Below, piece after piece: positions 36,789-44,947 of a stretch of 64,000 bases of DNA. The DNA comes from Pseudobacteriovorax antillogorgiicola (GTDB lineage: Bacteria; Bdellovibrionota_B; Oligoflexia; Oligoflexales; Oligoflexaceae): contig NZ_FWZT01000002.1 in assembly GCF_900177345.1 (NCBI RefSeq), forward strand, positions 372,001-436,000, read 5' to 3'. Under the pieces are notes generated by a model. That model did no database searches. It saw only the letters and a program-made list of their open reading frames with translations, and was not told the DNA's origin. The position numbers were made by a program, and so were the translations under genes. Numbering within the stretch: position 1 is the first letter of the stretch; the number at the start of each line of letters is the position of its first letter.

Positions 36789-38240
36789 TTGCTCAAGGTG
36801 CTAGTCCGTGTGGCCCCAGAAATCAACATCAAGACGCCCAAGATCAAAGCCCGGTTCCTTCGGACCTTGATTCGTAACATTGAAGACGCTCTCGAAGCCG
36901 CGAGCATTCAACACCACATCGACGAGCGTTGGAGCCGCCTGATGGTAGAGCTTGACTCTGAAGAAGGAGTGGCGATATTGACTCGGATCTTTGGTGTGGG
37001 ATCTGTCTCACCCATTGAACATGAGTGCGAAAGCCAAGTGGATGTCATTGGGGATTTGGTTCTAAGCCACTATACAGAAGCTGTTGCTGGCAAGACGTTT
37101 TGTGTTCGCGTGAAGCGGTCTGGAGCTGTGAAGGGTATTACATCCCACGAAGCTGAGCGTTTGATTGGAGCCCGCCTCGCGCCCCATGCTCTAAAAGTGA
37201 ACCTTACGAAACCTGAGTTTAAGGTGGAAGTAGAGATGACCCAGCACGGTAGCTACATCTTTACCAACCGCCTGCCAGGCCCTGGTGGTCTGCCATTAGG
37301 CTCCCAAGGTAAAGCTCTGTGTCTGATCTCTGGTGGATTTGATTCCGCTGTCGCCGCCTGGCGCATGATGAAACGGGGCGTGTCCCTAGACTATGTGTTT
37401 TGCAACCTTGCTGGCGGTGCCTACGAGCGATCCGTGCTTGCAGTGGTTAAAGGCCTTTGTGAGAGATGGTCTCATGGCACAAGGCCTAAGGTTCATGTGC
37501 TCGATTTTTCTCCTGTGGTCAAGGCTATTGATGAACATGTGAGTCCTCACTATTCTCAGGTTGTTTTAAAGCGCTTGTTTTATCGTTGCTGTAGCCGGGT
37601 GGCGGATCATGCCAAAGCCCATGCTCTTGTTACAGGTGAAGCAGTGGGTCAGGTGTCATCACAGACTTTGTCAAATCTAGCTGCCATTGACGCCGTTTCC
37701 AACAAGTTAATACTGAGGCCATTGATCAGCTTTGATAAGGAAGAGATTCTAGACATCGCCCGAGACATTGGTACCTATCTCCTTTGTGAGCATATTCAAG
37801 AATACTGCGCTTTGAATAATAAGAAACCTGTGACGGCCACCTCGGTAGCACAACTTGATGAGCAGGAAAGCAAACTGCCGGAAGGTTTGGTGGATGAGGT
37901 TCTCGATCGCTTTAATACTATCCGGGTTGCTGAGCTAAGCAATAAAGAGCTCATGACTCAGTACCTTTTCACCGAGGAAATTGATAGCGATACAGTGATT
38001 ATCGATACCAGGGATAAGATGGAGTATCGTGCTTGGCATTATCCTGGTGCCTTACACTTGCCTCTTGCCACAGCTGCCGTAGCCTATAAGCAGTTCGATA
38101 AAACTAAAAGATATGTTCTGGTTTGTCCATTTGGGTTGCAGACGGCGGTTCTTGCTGAGCTGATGCAAAAGTCGGGGTTTGAAGCCTATAGCTTTGAAAA
38201 AGGCGCTCGTGGCTTGATGAAGTATGAGAAAAAAGCCTAG
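36789..38240 (+). CDS. thiI: tRNA 4-thiouridine synthetase / thiamine sulfur transferase ThiI
   Basis: 483 residues from a TTG at 36789 placed 7 bases after AGGAGG, matching the ~482 residues of E. coli ThiI; an ATG at 36681 would add 36 residues with no family resemblance. Domains: NFLD/THUMP (LVRVAPEINIKTPKIKARF), PP-loop ATPase with SGGFDSAVA, the cysteine segment EYCALNN, and a C-terminal rhodanese domain with the persulfide cysteine in YVLVCPFGLQT. It adds sulfur to tRNA U8 and, via rhodanese, supplies sulfur for thiamine. It is divergent from the DOMON gene. Confidence 0.93.
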   Translation: MLKVLVRVAPEINIKTPKIKARFLRTLIRNIEDALEAASIQHHIDERWSRLMVELDSEEGVAILTRIFGVGSVSPIEHECESQVDVIGDLVLSHYTEAVAGKTFCVRVKRSGAVKGITSHEAERLIGARLAPHALKVNLTKPEFKVEVEMTQHGSYIFTNRLPGPGGLPLGSQGKALCLISGGFDSAVAAWRMMKRGVSLDYVFCNLAGGAYERSVLAVVKGLCERWSHGTRPKVHVLDFSPVVKAIDEHVSPHYSQVVLKRLFYRCCSRVADHAKAHALVTGEAVGQVSSQTLSNLAAIDAVSNKLILRPLISFDKEEILDIARDIGTYLLCEHIQEYCALNNKKPVTATSVAQLDEQESKLPEGLVDEVLDRFNTIRVAELSNKELMTQYLFTEEIDSDTVIIDTRDKMEYRAWHYPGALHLPLATAAVAYKQFDKTKRYVLVCPFGLQTAVLAELMQKSGFEAYSFEKGARGLMKYEKKA

Positions 38241-38244
38241 GCAG

Positions 38245-38409
38245 CTATCGCGGAGCGGTGGGTATGGTGTATTCGCCATCCTGAGTGAGGACCCAAGCAG
38301 TATCGTTATCAAAGCGTGTGATGGCGACGACAAGCTCGGGCCCCTTGCCAAAGTCAAACCAGTCACGTTCCTCTAGCTTTTCGATATCTGTTTGTACTTT
38401 ACTTGTCAT
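38245..38409 (-). CDS. Small protein of 54 residues
   Basis: Minus-strand frame from ATG 38409 with GAGGAGG 5 bases upstream, one of the strongest ribosome sites in the window. The 54 residues begin MTSKVQTDIEKLEERDWFDF and end in DGEYTIPTAPR, with a balanced composition. It is convergent with thiI (4 bases between stops) and upstream of mtaB's 3' end. No known family recognised. Coding status rests on the ribosome site and composition. Confidence 0.5.
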   Translation of the reverse strand: MTSKVQTDIEKLEERDWFDFGKGPELVVAITRFDNDTAWVLTQDGEYTIPTAPR

Positions 38410-38537
38410 GGAGCCTCCTCTTTGCCTTGATCATAGCAAGGACGGAGGCTTGATAGGTCAGCATATTCTGCCTAATACTAACCATAACCAAGTTGAACTC
38501 AGAATCTATCAGACATCACAGGCCACTATGGCTGTGA

Positions 38538-39887
38538 TTATTGAGGAAGCCCTAAGACGCGGTGGTTTTCGACAAAACCTTTAATTTTCACCTGATCGAT
38601 GGTTCCTGGAATCGCTTCATAGCCCGCAGGAGCGACGACATCCAAATAGTTGAGACTGTGCCCAACTCGGCGGCCAGAGCGGTCCAGATCTTTCTCCCAA
38701 AGGACCGAGACAGTCTCATTGAAGAAACCTCGGACGTAAGATTCTTTTAGCTCTTCTGAGAGACTTCGGAGAGTCCTTGAGCGTTCCTTCACAACGCTGC
38801 CATCAAGATGATCAGGCATCTTTGCTGCTGCTGTATTGGGGCGTTTTGAATAGGGGAAGACGTGAAGATAGTTCAAGCCTGTTTTGCGGATGAAGTCCAC
38901 TGTTGCTTGAAACTCCTCGTCACTTTCTCCTGGGAAACCGGGAATCACATCAGCACCAAAGTTGGCGCGCGGGAAGTATTCTCGGGCCATGGCAACCGTC
39001 TCTGCATACTGAGCGCTGGTATAGGTTCGCCTCATATGTTTCAGAATGCGATCGTGGCCGGCTTGTAGTGGTAGATGAAAGTGGTCGCAGAAGAGCTCAG
39101 GGCGCTGGGCGAGTACTTTTAAGAGTTCCTCTGGAAGTTCTCGGGGTTCCAAGGACGAAATTCGTAACCGAACCATGTCTGGCCACGAAAATAATTCAGC
39201 GATGAGTTGAGTTAGAGTAGGAGCCTGGTCAAAATCTGCGCCGTAGTCACCGATGTGGATGCCAGTAAAAACGATTTCCTTGACACCTTGGTCAATCAAG
39301 CGGCGGACCTCCGTTTTCACTTCATCAGCACGTACGCTACGGGAAGCACCCCGGGCATAGGGAATCAGGCAATAGCTGCAAAAGCCATTGCAGCCATCTT
39401 GGATTTTTAAAAATGCGCGGGTCTTATTTGAGTCGGCGGCTAGCATTTTTAAAGATGATTTGAAGTGACCTTGACGGTTATTGCTTACAGGCTTCACATC
39501 CTCAGGTATCCTAGGAGCGGTGAGTGCTTGTCCTTGCTTTTTTATTTGAAGCTGTTGGTCAGCGACATCAGCGACGCGATCTTTTACCTGGTTGGGGAAG
39601 ACTAAGTCGACATCGTCCATGCCGAGTAGTTTTTGGGAATCAGTTTGGGCATAGCATCCCGTGGCTACGATGAGGGCTTCTGGGTTCTCTCGCTTGAACC
39701 GCCGTAGAAGGTAGCGGGCTTCTTTATCGGCATTTTCGGTAACACTGCAGGTGTTGAGGATCGAGATATCAGCATCTTTGGGGTCATGAACGACATGGTA
39801 GCCCTTCTCACGGAATTGGGTTTCCAGAGAGTCCGAATCATATGTGTTAACTTTGCAACCCAACGTTTTCACGTAGACTCTTTGCAT
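38538..39887 (-). CDS. mtaB: tRNA t6A37 methylthiotransferase MtaB
   Basis: 449 residues of the radical-SAM methylthiotransferase family that turns t6A37 into ms2t6A37 in ANN-decoding tRNAs. The N-terminal cluster cysteines are in KTLGCKVN, LNTCSVT and ATGCYAQ; the radical-SAM triad is KIQDGCNGFCSYCLIPYARG. The MtaB-like features are GIHIGDYG and the HLPLQAGHDRIL stretch; a TRAM-like tail ends the chain. RimO and MiaB are excluded by the GIHIG segment and by the N-terminal sequence. Divergent from ccmF. Confidence 0.9.
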   Translation of the reverse strand: MQRVYVKTLGCKVNTYDSDSLETQFREKGYHVVHDPKDADISILNTCSVTENADKEARYLLRRFKRENPEALIVATGCYAQTDSQKLLGMDDVDLVFPNQVKDRVADVADQQLQIKKQGQALTAPRIPEDVKPVSNNRQGHFKSSLKMLAADSNKTRAFLKIQDGCNGFCSYCLIPYARGASRSVRADEVKTEVRRLIDQGVKEIVFTGIHIGDYGADFDQAPTLTQLIAELFSWPDMVRLRISSLEPRELPEELLKVLAQRPELFCDHFHLPLQAGHDRILKHMRRTYTSAQYAETVAMAREYFPRANFGADVIPGFPGESDEEFQATVDFIRKTGLNYLHVFPYSKRPNTAAAKMPDHLDGSVVKERSRTLRSLSEELKESYVRGFFNETVSVLWEKDLDRSGRRVGHSLNYLDVVAPAGYEAIPGTIDQVKIKGFVENHRVLGLPQ

Positions 39888-40053
39888 AGAGTGAAATCCT
39901 TTGTGGCAGTCACTTTGGGGTTTTGGGCCCGAATCCGATACGGCATCGGGGTTACCGAGATTTCTGAGTTTTACGGAAAAATGGCTTATTTTGCAAGATA
40001 AGTCTTTTAGAAATTAAATCAATGATTTAAACCTGATGCCATCAGGAGCTTTC

Positions 40054-40082
40054 TTGGTAATCACCGCGGGCTAGGTTACAAT
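40054..40082 (+). promoter_or_regulatory. Sigma-70 type promoter for ccmF
   Basis: TTGGTA at 40054-40059 and TACAAT at 40077-40082 with a 17-base spacer, ending 43 bases before the ccmF ATG. Confidence 0.5.
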
Positions 40083-40125
40083 AGGGTCATCAAATCCCTT
40101 AGATTTAAAGGGCTTGGGAGATTTT

Positions 40126-42123
40126 ATGTTAGCGAATTACGGTTTCTTTTTCATTTTTCTTTGCTGTATCACAAGTATTTACGGCACCTTATCGGCAATC
40201 GTGGCAGCCTACTGGCGGCATCGAGGCCTGTACCTCTCTTCAAAGTTTGCTCTGACAGCCACGTCAGTGCTGGTGACCATCGCGGGCTGTATGCTTTTCT
40301 ATGCGTTTCAGCAAAGAGATTACAGCCTTCTCTACGTGATGAAAAATTCGAGCAATGATCTCCCCGCTATCTACACGATCACCGCGTTCTGGTCTTCGCT
40401 AGAGGGGTCGCACTTGATCTGGACTTGGATGCTTGCGCTAGTCGGACTCGTCGCAATCTGGACTCATTCCAAAGACAACGAGCATATCATGCCATGGGTC
40501 TCAGCGTCTCTACAGGCTGTCCTTGCTTGGATGTTCTATCTTGCGATCACTCACTCCGATCCTTTCGCCCAGCAGCTACCAGCACCGCCCAATGGGCGAG
40601 GAATGAACGAGCTTCTGCAGAACCCTTACATGGCCATTCACCCCCCTATGCTCTTTCTGGGATACGTTGGCCTGGCTATTCCCTTTGCCTACGCCATGGC
40701 TGCTCTTGGCTATGGGGATATTACACAGGGCTGGAACAAGACAGTTCGGCGATGGACGCTGTTCTCCTGGATTCTTTTGACGGCAGCGATCACGCTCGGT
40801 GGCCGCTGGGCCTACGTTGAGTTAGGCTGGGCTGGTTACTGGGCATGGGACCCTGTTGAAAACTCAAGCTTCATGCCTTGGCTGATGGCGACCGCCCTTC
40901 TGCACTCTCTCCTCGTTCAGGATAAACTAGGGCATCTCAAGCGTTTGAGTATCATCCTGGCCATCCTTGGCTTTTTTATGTGCTACTTCGGAACCTTCAT
41001 CACGCGGTCTGGGATTATCTCGTCTGTCCACTCCTTTGCTGAGTCACCGATTGGTGAAAATTATCTTATCTACCTTTCAGGGGTCATGTTTATATGTATC
41101 TCAGTTTTTGTCTGGCGTGCGCCATCGATTCTGCCAGCAGAAACAGACAAGGTTTGGGGATTCTCCAAAGAGTCGGCACTTGTGATTACACAGTTCTTGC
41201 TGCTATCCTTTGCAGCCATTGTATTTATTGGAACCATGTTCCCCATTGTTTCAGAATGGATGACAGGGCAAAGAATCTCTGTACAGGCACCTTACTTTAA
41301 TGCTTTCGCGCCTTGGATAGGTTTAGGGTTCGTTGTCATGATAGCTGTGGGGAACCTGATGCGTTTCCAGAGTGGAAAGATTCCATATGGCAAGAAAATT
41401 ATCTTCGGCTCAGTGGTCTTTGCTATTCCTCTGACCGCCTTCTTTGTGTACATGGGTGATGTCATGGCCACCCGCTCCAACTGGAATCTTTGGGCCCAGC
41501 TGATAGGATTCTATCTGACGTCTTGGGCCATAGGCTGCCTGTGTGGAGACTTCTATGTGAAGTTGAAAGACCTCAGATTTAATATGAAGCTATTCTTCGA
41601 CCGAAACCTTGCCTATCTAGGTGCCTTCGTAGCTCACATGGGCCTCATGATTGCTATTATGGGCTTCCTCGGCAACTACCGTGGTCTTGAGAAAAAAGTT
41701 ACCTTGAATGAAGGTGAAACTACAGCGCTCTTTGGCTACGAGTTTACTTTGGATCAGGGCGTCCAGATCAAAAAAGATGAAAATGCCACCTTGTTCTGGA
41801 CTCCGGTGACAGTGAAAAAAGATGGCCAACTCATAGGAACTGTGGAGCCGGCACAGAGTCGTTATCCAACCAAGCCAGACCAAACATTTAATGAAATTGG
41901 CATCGAGGGAGACTTCTGGAACGATGTCTATCTTGTTCTTGTGGATTTCGATCGAGCTTCAGGCAAGCAAGTGACCTTTGCAATCAACATCAATCCTACT
42001 GTTCGCATGGTGTGGTGGGCGATTACGATCATGTGCGTGGGAGGTTTCATCGGCCTATTCGATCTATATCGAGGTAACAAATCCCGAGATGTTGTTGCTG
42101 GTAACTGGGAGGTAAAGGCATGA
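40126..42123 (+). CDS. ccmF: Cytochrome c maturation protein CcmF
   Basis: 665 residues with about 14 membrane segments. CcmF is the heme-lyase component of the System I machinery that attaches heme to apocytochromes c. The WWD domain is visible as WAGYWAWDPVENSSFMPW, and the other hallmarks HPPMLFLGYVG, FWSSLEGSHLIWTW and GTFITRSGIISSVHSFA are present. The ATG at 40126 follows GGGAG; an upstream TTG at 40114 is open but has no such site. The stop overlaps the ccmH start (ATGA). ccmA, B, C, E and G are not in the window. Confidence 0.95.
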   Translation: MLANYGFFFIFLCCITSIYGTLSAIVAAYWRHRGLYLSSKFALTATSVLVTIAGCMLFYAFQQRDYSLLYVMKNSSNDLPAIYTITAFWSSLEGSHLIWTWMLALVGLVAIWTHSKDNEHIMPWVSASLQAVLAWMFYLAITHSDPFAQQLPAPPNGRGMNELLQNPYMAIHPPMLFLGYVGLAIPFAYAMAALGYGDITQGWNKTVRRWTLFSWILLTAAITLGGRWAYVELGWAGYWAWDPVENSSFMPWLMATALLHSLLVQDKLGHLKRLSIILAILGFFMCYFGTFITRSGIISSVHSFAESPIGENYLIYLSGVMFICISVFVWRAPSILPAETDKVWGFSKESALVITQFLLLSFAAIVFIGTMFPIVSEWMTGQRISVQAPYFNAFAPWIGLGFVVMIAVGNLMRFQSGKIPYGKKIIFGSVVFAIPLTAFFVYMGDVMATRSNWNLWAQLIGFYLTSWAIGCLCGDFYVKLKDLRFNMKLFFDRNLAYLGAFVAHMGLMIAIMGFLGNYRGLEKKVTLNEGETTALFGYEFTLDQGVQIKKDENATLFWTPVTVKKDGQLIGTVEPAQSRYPTKPDQTFNEIGIEGDFWNDVYLVLVDFDRASGKQVTFAININPTVRMVWWAITIMCVGGFIGLFDLYRGNKSRDVVAGNWEVKA

Positions 42124-42572
42124 AGAAACTGCTTCTTAGTGTGTGGTTCGTGGCGTCTCTCGCTTTCGGACAAGAGTCTCAATTAAGTGACAATGACTTG
42201 AACTTTAAAGATGTTGCTGGTGAACTTCGCTGCCCTACTTGTACTGGCCTCAGTGTTCTGGATTCAGATGCAAAATTTTCGGTGCAGATCAAGGACCAGG
42301 TCAAAGAGCAGATGGAGAAGGGCCGATCGAAGGATGAGATCCTTGAGTTCTTCGTCGAGCGCTATGGGCCTTGGATCTTGCGCGAGCCTCCCAAAGAAGG
42401 TTTCAACATAGTGGCTTGGATTGTACCTATCGCTATGTTGTTTCTTGGTCCCATCATAATCTGGGCCAGTGTATGGCGGAAAAAGGTGACGGTTGACACT
42501 TTCGGCGTGCGATCGGATGAGAAGATTGTGGAAGAAATGAAGTCGGCTCTGGAACGGATGAGTAAGGGGTAA
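42120..42572 (+). CDS. ccmH: Cytochrome c maturation protein CcmH (NrfF-like)
   Basis: 150 residues, with a signal peptide ending near LAFGQ, the redox motif LRCPTC at residues 36-41, and a C-terminal membrane helix (IVAWIVPIAMLFLGPIII). CcmH reduces or relays the apocytochrome CxxCH thiols to CcmF for heme attachment in the periplasm. The FVERYGPWILREPP segment is family-typical. It overlaps ccmF by 4 bases, implying coupled translation, and is followed 2 bases later by another small membrane protein. Confidence 0.92.
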   Translation: MKKLLLSVWFVASLAFGQESQLSDNDLNFKDVAGELRCPTCTGLSVLDSDAKFSVQIKDQVKEQMEKGRSKDEILEFFVERYGPWILREPPKEGFNIVAWIVPIAMLFLGPIIIWASVWRKKVTVDTFGVRSDEKIVEEMKSALERMSKG

Positions 42573-42574
42573 TC

Positions 42575-42877
42575 ATGGGACTCGCAATTATTGTTGTCGT
42601 CATTTTGGTAGCATTCTTGATTTTGCCCTTTTTTATAGCTAGGGGACAAAGACTGCAAGATGCTTCATCGGTGAACTCCATTGAAAAACTGGAGGCTATC
42701 AAGCAGTCATTGCTGAAGCGCTATCTTGAAGATGAAGAGGCGCATCGTAAGAAGCTTATCAGCGAGGGAGTGTGGCAAAGTCGAAAGCGGTTCTTGACCA
42801 CTCGCTATATCGATGCTGCTAGACGCCTCGACTACCTCAAACACCTTCAGACTCTCCAATCAGAAAAAGGGGCCTAA
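42575..42877 (+). CDS. Small membrane protein, possibly a CcmI N-terminal-like fragment
   Basis: 100 residues: an N-terminal membrane helix (IIVVVILVAFLILPFFI), then charged helix (EKLEAIKQSLLKRYLEDEEAHRKKLIS). The position right after ccmH is that of ccmI, and the one-helix plus charged region resembles the membrane end of CcmI; the TPR part is absent. A separate protein at 55.2 kb resembles the other end of CcmI. The assignment is contextual. It starts 2 bases after the ccmH stop. Confidence 0.5.
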   Translation: MGLAIIVVVILVAFLILPFFIARGQRLQDASSVNSIEKLEAIKQSLLKRYLEDEEAHRKKLISEGVWQSRKRFLTTRYIDAARRLDYLKHLQTLQSEKGA

Positions 42878-42880
42878 TCA

Positions 42881-43513
42881 ATGCGATTGTTGCAAGCTTT
42901 CATCATTTGGGCCCTCAGCGGCCTGGCGATGGCAGACGTAGCCGTTGTTCCCAAGTTCATCTACGTGCTTCATGGTGGCGTTGATGCGGTTTGGGGCCAG
43001 TATATGTTTATGGTGAGAAATGACAATGAAGACGAAACTACTGCCAATTTCAAAGTAGCTCTCCCAGAAGAAACTGTTGATTGGCAGGCTCAAGAAGGCT
43101 TTCAAGGGATTCAGTTCAGCCTTGGCGAGAAGGGTGGTGTGGAATTCACCAAAGCCTTTAAACCAGGTGATAACGTCCACACCATCGGTTTTAAGACGCC
43201 TGCTAGCAGTGGTAGCGGTAAGCTTACACTGACGATGCCGATGGATGTTGGTGAGCTTTCCTTAATGACTTCTGGTGATGTGACCGTCGTTGGTGAGGGG
43301 ATGGTCACCAATAAGCGAACCTCCGGCGAGCGCTATGACAAGTATCACTTCTACGACCTTAAAGCCGGGGATACGATTAGCGTCGAAGTCCAAGGGGTGC
43401 ATGTCGGCCGCTCTCAGTTTTGGATGTATGGTTGGGTAGCAGCTCTGGTCATGTTGCTTGCATGTTTTGGCCTTGCTTACGTGACCCGTCCGCAACAAAC
43501 AAGCGAGGTTTAG
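42881..43513 (+). CDS. Exported membrane-anchored protein of the ccm cluster
   Basis: 210 residues: a signal peptide (WALSGLAMADVAVV), a beta-rich domain of about 150 residues, and a C-terminal membrane helix (YGWVAALVMLLACFGLAYV) with a short cytoplasmic end. It follows ccmH and the CcmI-like gene with 3 bases between stop and start, so it is in the same transcript. I recognise no family. The periplasmic domain and context suggest a role in cytochrome c or envelope assembly. Confidence 0.55.
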   Translation: MRLLQAFIIWALSGLAMADVAVVPKFIYVLHGGVDAVWGQYMFMVRNDNEDETTANFKVALPEETVDWQAQEGFQGIQFSLGEKGGVEFTKAFKPGDNVHTIGFKTPASSGSGKLTLTMPMDVGELSLMTSGDVTVVGEGMVTNKRTSGERYDKYHFYDLKAGDTISVEVQGVHVGRSQFWMYGWVAALVMLLACFGLAYVTRPQQTSEV

Positions 43514-43516
43514 ATT

Positions 43517-43810
43517 TTGAATTGGTGGGTAACGGCTGCTCTTGCCGCATTTTTGGTCTTCTTTGCATCTCGCGGCGGCCTGCCAGCCATTCTTTCAGTA
43601 GCCAAGGTCTTAGCGCCATTTGTGCTCTTTTACTTTGCGGTGAAGCACATCACTCTCTTCCTTTTTCCAGATAAGAAAGAAAAGAAGAGCTTTCCAAAAG
43701 ACTCTGAACGGGACGCATCTGATCCCAATGTGATCCGCATCTGTCCAAGCTGCGGACGCGAGGAAAACTCGTGTCTGAAGTGTAAGATGGGATTTAAGCC
43801 GCGATCCTAA
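43517..43810 (+). CDS. Small membrane protein with C-terminal zinc ribbon
   Basis: 97 residues: two hydrophobic segments (VTAALAAFLVFFAS and VAKVLAPFVLFYFAVKHI) followed by a cytoplasmic tail ending in a CPSC...CLKC four-cysteine zinc-ribbon-like motif. The start is TTG, 8 bases after GAGG at the end of the previous gene. It is the last gene of the ccm transcript. Function unknown. Confidence 0.55.
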   Translation: MNWWVTAALAAFLVFFASRGGLPAILSVAKVLAPFVLFYFAVKHITLFLFPDKKEKKSFPKDSERDASDPNVIRICPSCGREENSCLKCKMGFKPRS

Positions 43811-43819
43811 TCAATCTTA

Positions 43820-43842
43820 AAACCGGGTCTTTCGCGGGGTTT
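43820..43842 (-). terminator. Possible bidirectional terminator
   Basis: AAACC/GGTTT with inner GC pairing lies between the ends of two convergent genes. The minus-strand copy runs into TTTTAAG. Short stem, weak. Confidence 0.3.
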
Positions 43843-43849
43843 CCTTAAG

Positions 43850-44065
43850 CTAACGCCTCTGACTCAAATCATAGACAAACAACAAACCTAAGGCAGTTAA
43901 AGCGCAGTGGCTCGGGTCTAGTTCATATTCCATGAGATTCATGGGGTAGCTCAGGTGGGTAGAAAGTTTGTCCTGGGTAATAAGCAATAAAAATACTGCC
44001 AGAAAACCACCATACTTCATGACCTTCGGCAAGGGACTTGGAGCAGACTTAGACTGTTTTTTCAC
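43850..44065 (-). CDS. Small single-helix membrane protein
   Basis: 71 residues from a GTG at 44065, about 9 bases after AGGAG. One hydrophobic segment (GGFLAVFLLLITQ) is followed by LSYPMNLMEYELDPSHCALTALGLLFVYDL, a second partial one. It is convergent with the ccm-cluster zinc-ribbon gene. No family recognised; the start and composition are acceptable. Confidence 0.45.
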   Translation of the reverse strand: MKKQSKSAPSPLPKVMKYGGFLAVFLLLITQDKLSTHLSYPMNLMEYELDPSHCALTALGLLFVYDLSQRR

Positions 44066-44406
44066 CCGAGTTCTCCTGCATGAGAGTTTGCTTTAAGACT
44101 TATGTATTGTGACCCCGGATTTGTCAATTTATTGCGACTATTTCGATAAAGTGCGTCAAAAAGAGTTTTTAAAGGTCCTGTGAGTGAACAAAGTAGGTGG
44201 CTGTACTTTCGCGATTCCAGGGGGGAAGGCATGCAGCTGAGAGTTTAGGCAACCTGCTAAAAACATGCCTTTGTCCTGCAATAGCCCTTAAATTTATTGA
44301 AAAAACTTCCGATTAGACCAACTAAAAAATATCCCAAAGGTATCGATACGATTGTTTTCTGAGCTTGGATAGGGGATATTGCTATATTTACTGGGGAATT
44401 AGTTCT
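44066..44406. other. Noncoding gap with one inverted repeat
   Basis: No coding frame is convincing here. The stretch is AT-rich and includes AAGGCATG (44226-44233) and its perfect complement CATGCCTT (44264-44271), enclosing 30 bases. It may be an RNA hairpin or protein-binding site; I see no known riboswitch pattern. Confidence 0.4.
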
Positions 44407-44835
44407 ATGATTCGTCTTACTCTTGGTATGATTGCTCTTCTATTTCAAACCTCTTGCTGGACTTGGTACACAGGAAATCCGACTTATAAAAAGCAAATCA
44501 CTGATCCCTATAAAGAAGCTCCTTCTGATCAATTAGAGCATGTTGAGCAATGGGTTGGACAAATGTTCGATGCTGAGTTGACATTAGAGTTGCTTGATGC
44601 CCACTGTCAGACACCCACTATTTACTCTGATCTTGAGTTTCAGATACATAGCAAAGATAAGCAACTGTTCGCGCAACAACTGCAAAAAAAGACTTTTTCA
44701 GCCAAAGTATACCTCAAGAAAGATTGGTATGTTGCTAGCTTGGAATCCTTTTCCAGAGGCGAAGAAATTGGCCGCACGAGCTTCCAATTCAAAGGTGATG
44801 ATCGAAAAGTCTCAATCAAGGTGAAATGTCGGTAG
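44407..44835 (+). CDS. Small exported protein, possibly a lipoprotein
   Basis: 142 residues from the ATG at 44407; an in-frame TTG at 44365 adds 14. The signal MIALLFQTSCWTW has a lipobox-like TSC. The rest is soluble with two further cysteines (DAHCQTP and the terminal KCR). No known family. It is AT-rich, like neighbouring genes to 52 kb. Convergent with the crystallin-like lipoprotein. Confidence 0.5.
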   Translation: MIRLTLGMIALLFQTSCWTWYTGNPTYKKQITDPYKEAPSDQLEHVEQWVGQMFDAELTLELLDAHCQTPTIYSDLEFQIHSKDKQLFAQQLQKKTFSAKVYLKKDWYVASLESFSRGEEIGRTSFQFKGDDRKVSIKVKCR

Positions 44836-44896
44836 AAGTAGGAAAATAATGTCCACAGGTGGAAAGATACGTCTATCGAAGCTCCGTAATCATTAG

Positions 44897-44930
44897 AAAA
44901 AAGGCCCTTAGCCAAATGGCAGGAGCCTTT
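44897..44930 (-). terminator. Rho-independent terminator of the crystallin-like lipoprotein gene
   Basis: AAAGGC/GCCTTT stem with an inner GCC-AUUU-GGC hairpin, followed on the minus strand by six T. It begins 17 bases past the stop codon of the gene at 44948-45955. On the plus strand it could also serve the convergent small exported protein. Confidence 0.75.
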
Positions 44931-44947
44931 AAATAGAATGCGGGCAT

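Noticed and set aside
44226-44271. The inverted repeat as a riboswitch.
   Set aside because: The 30-base enclosed part does not match any riboswitch pattern I know, and the downstream gene has no matching metabolic role.
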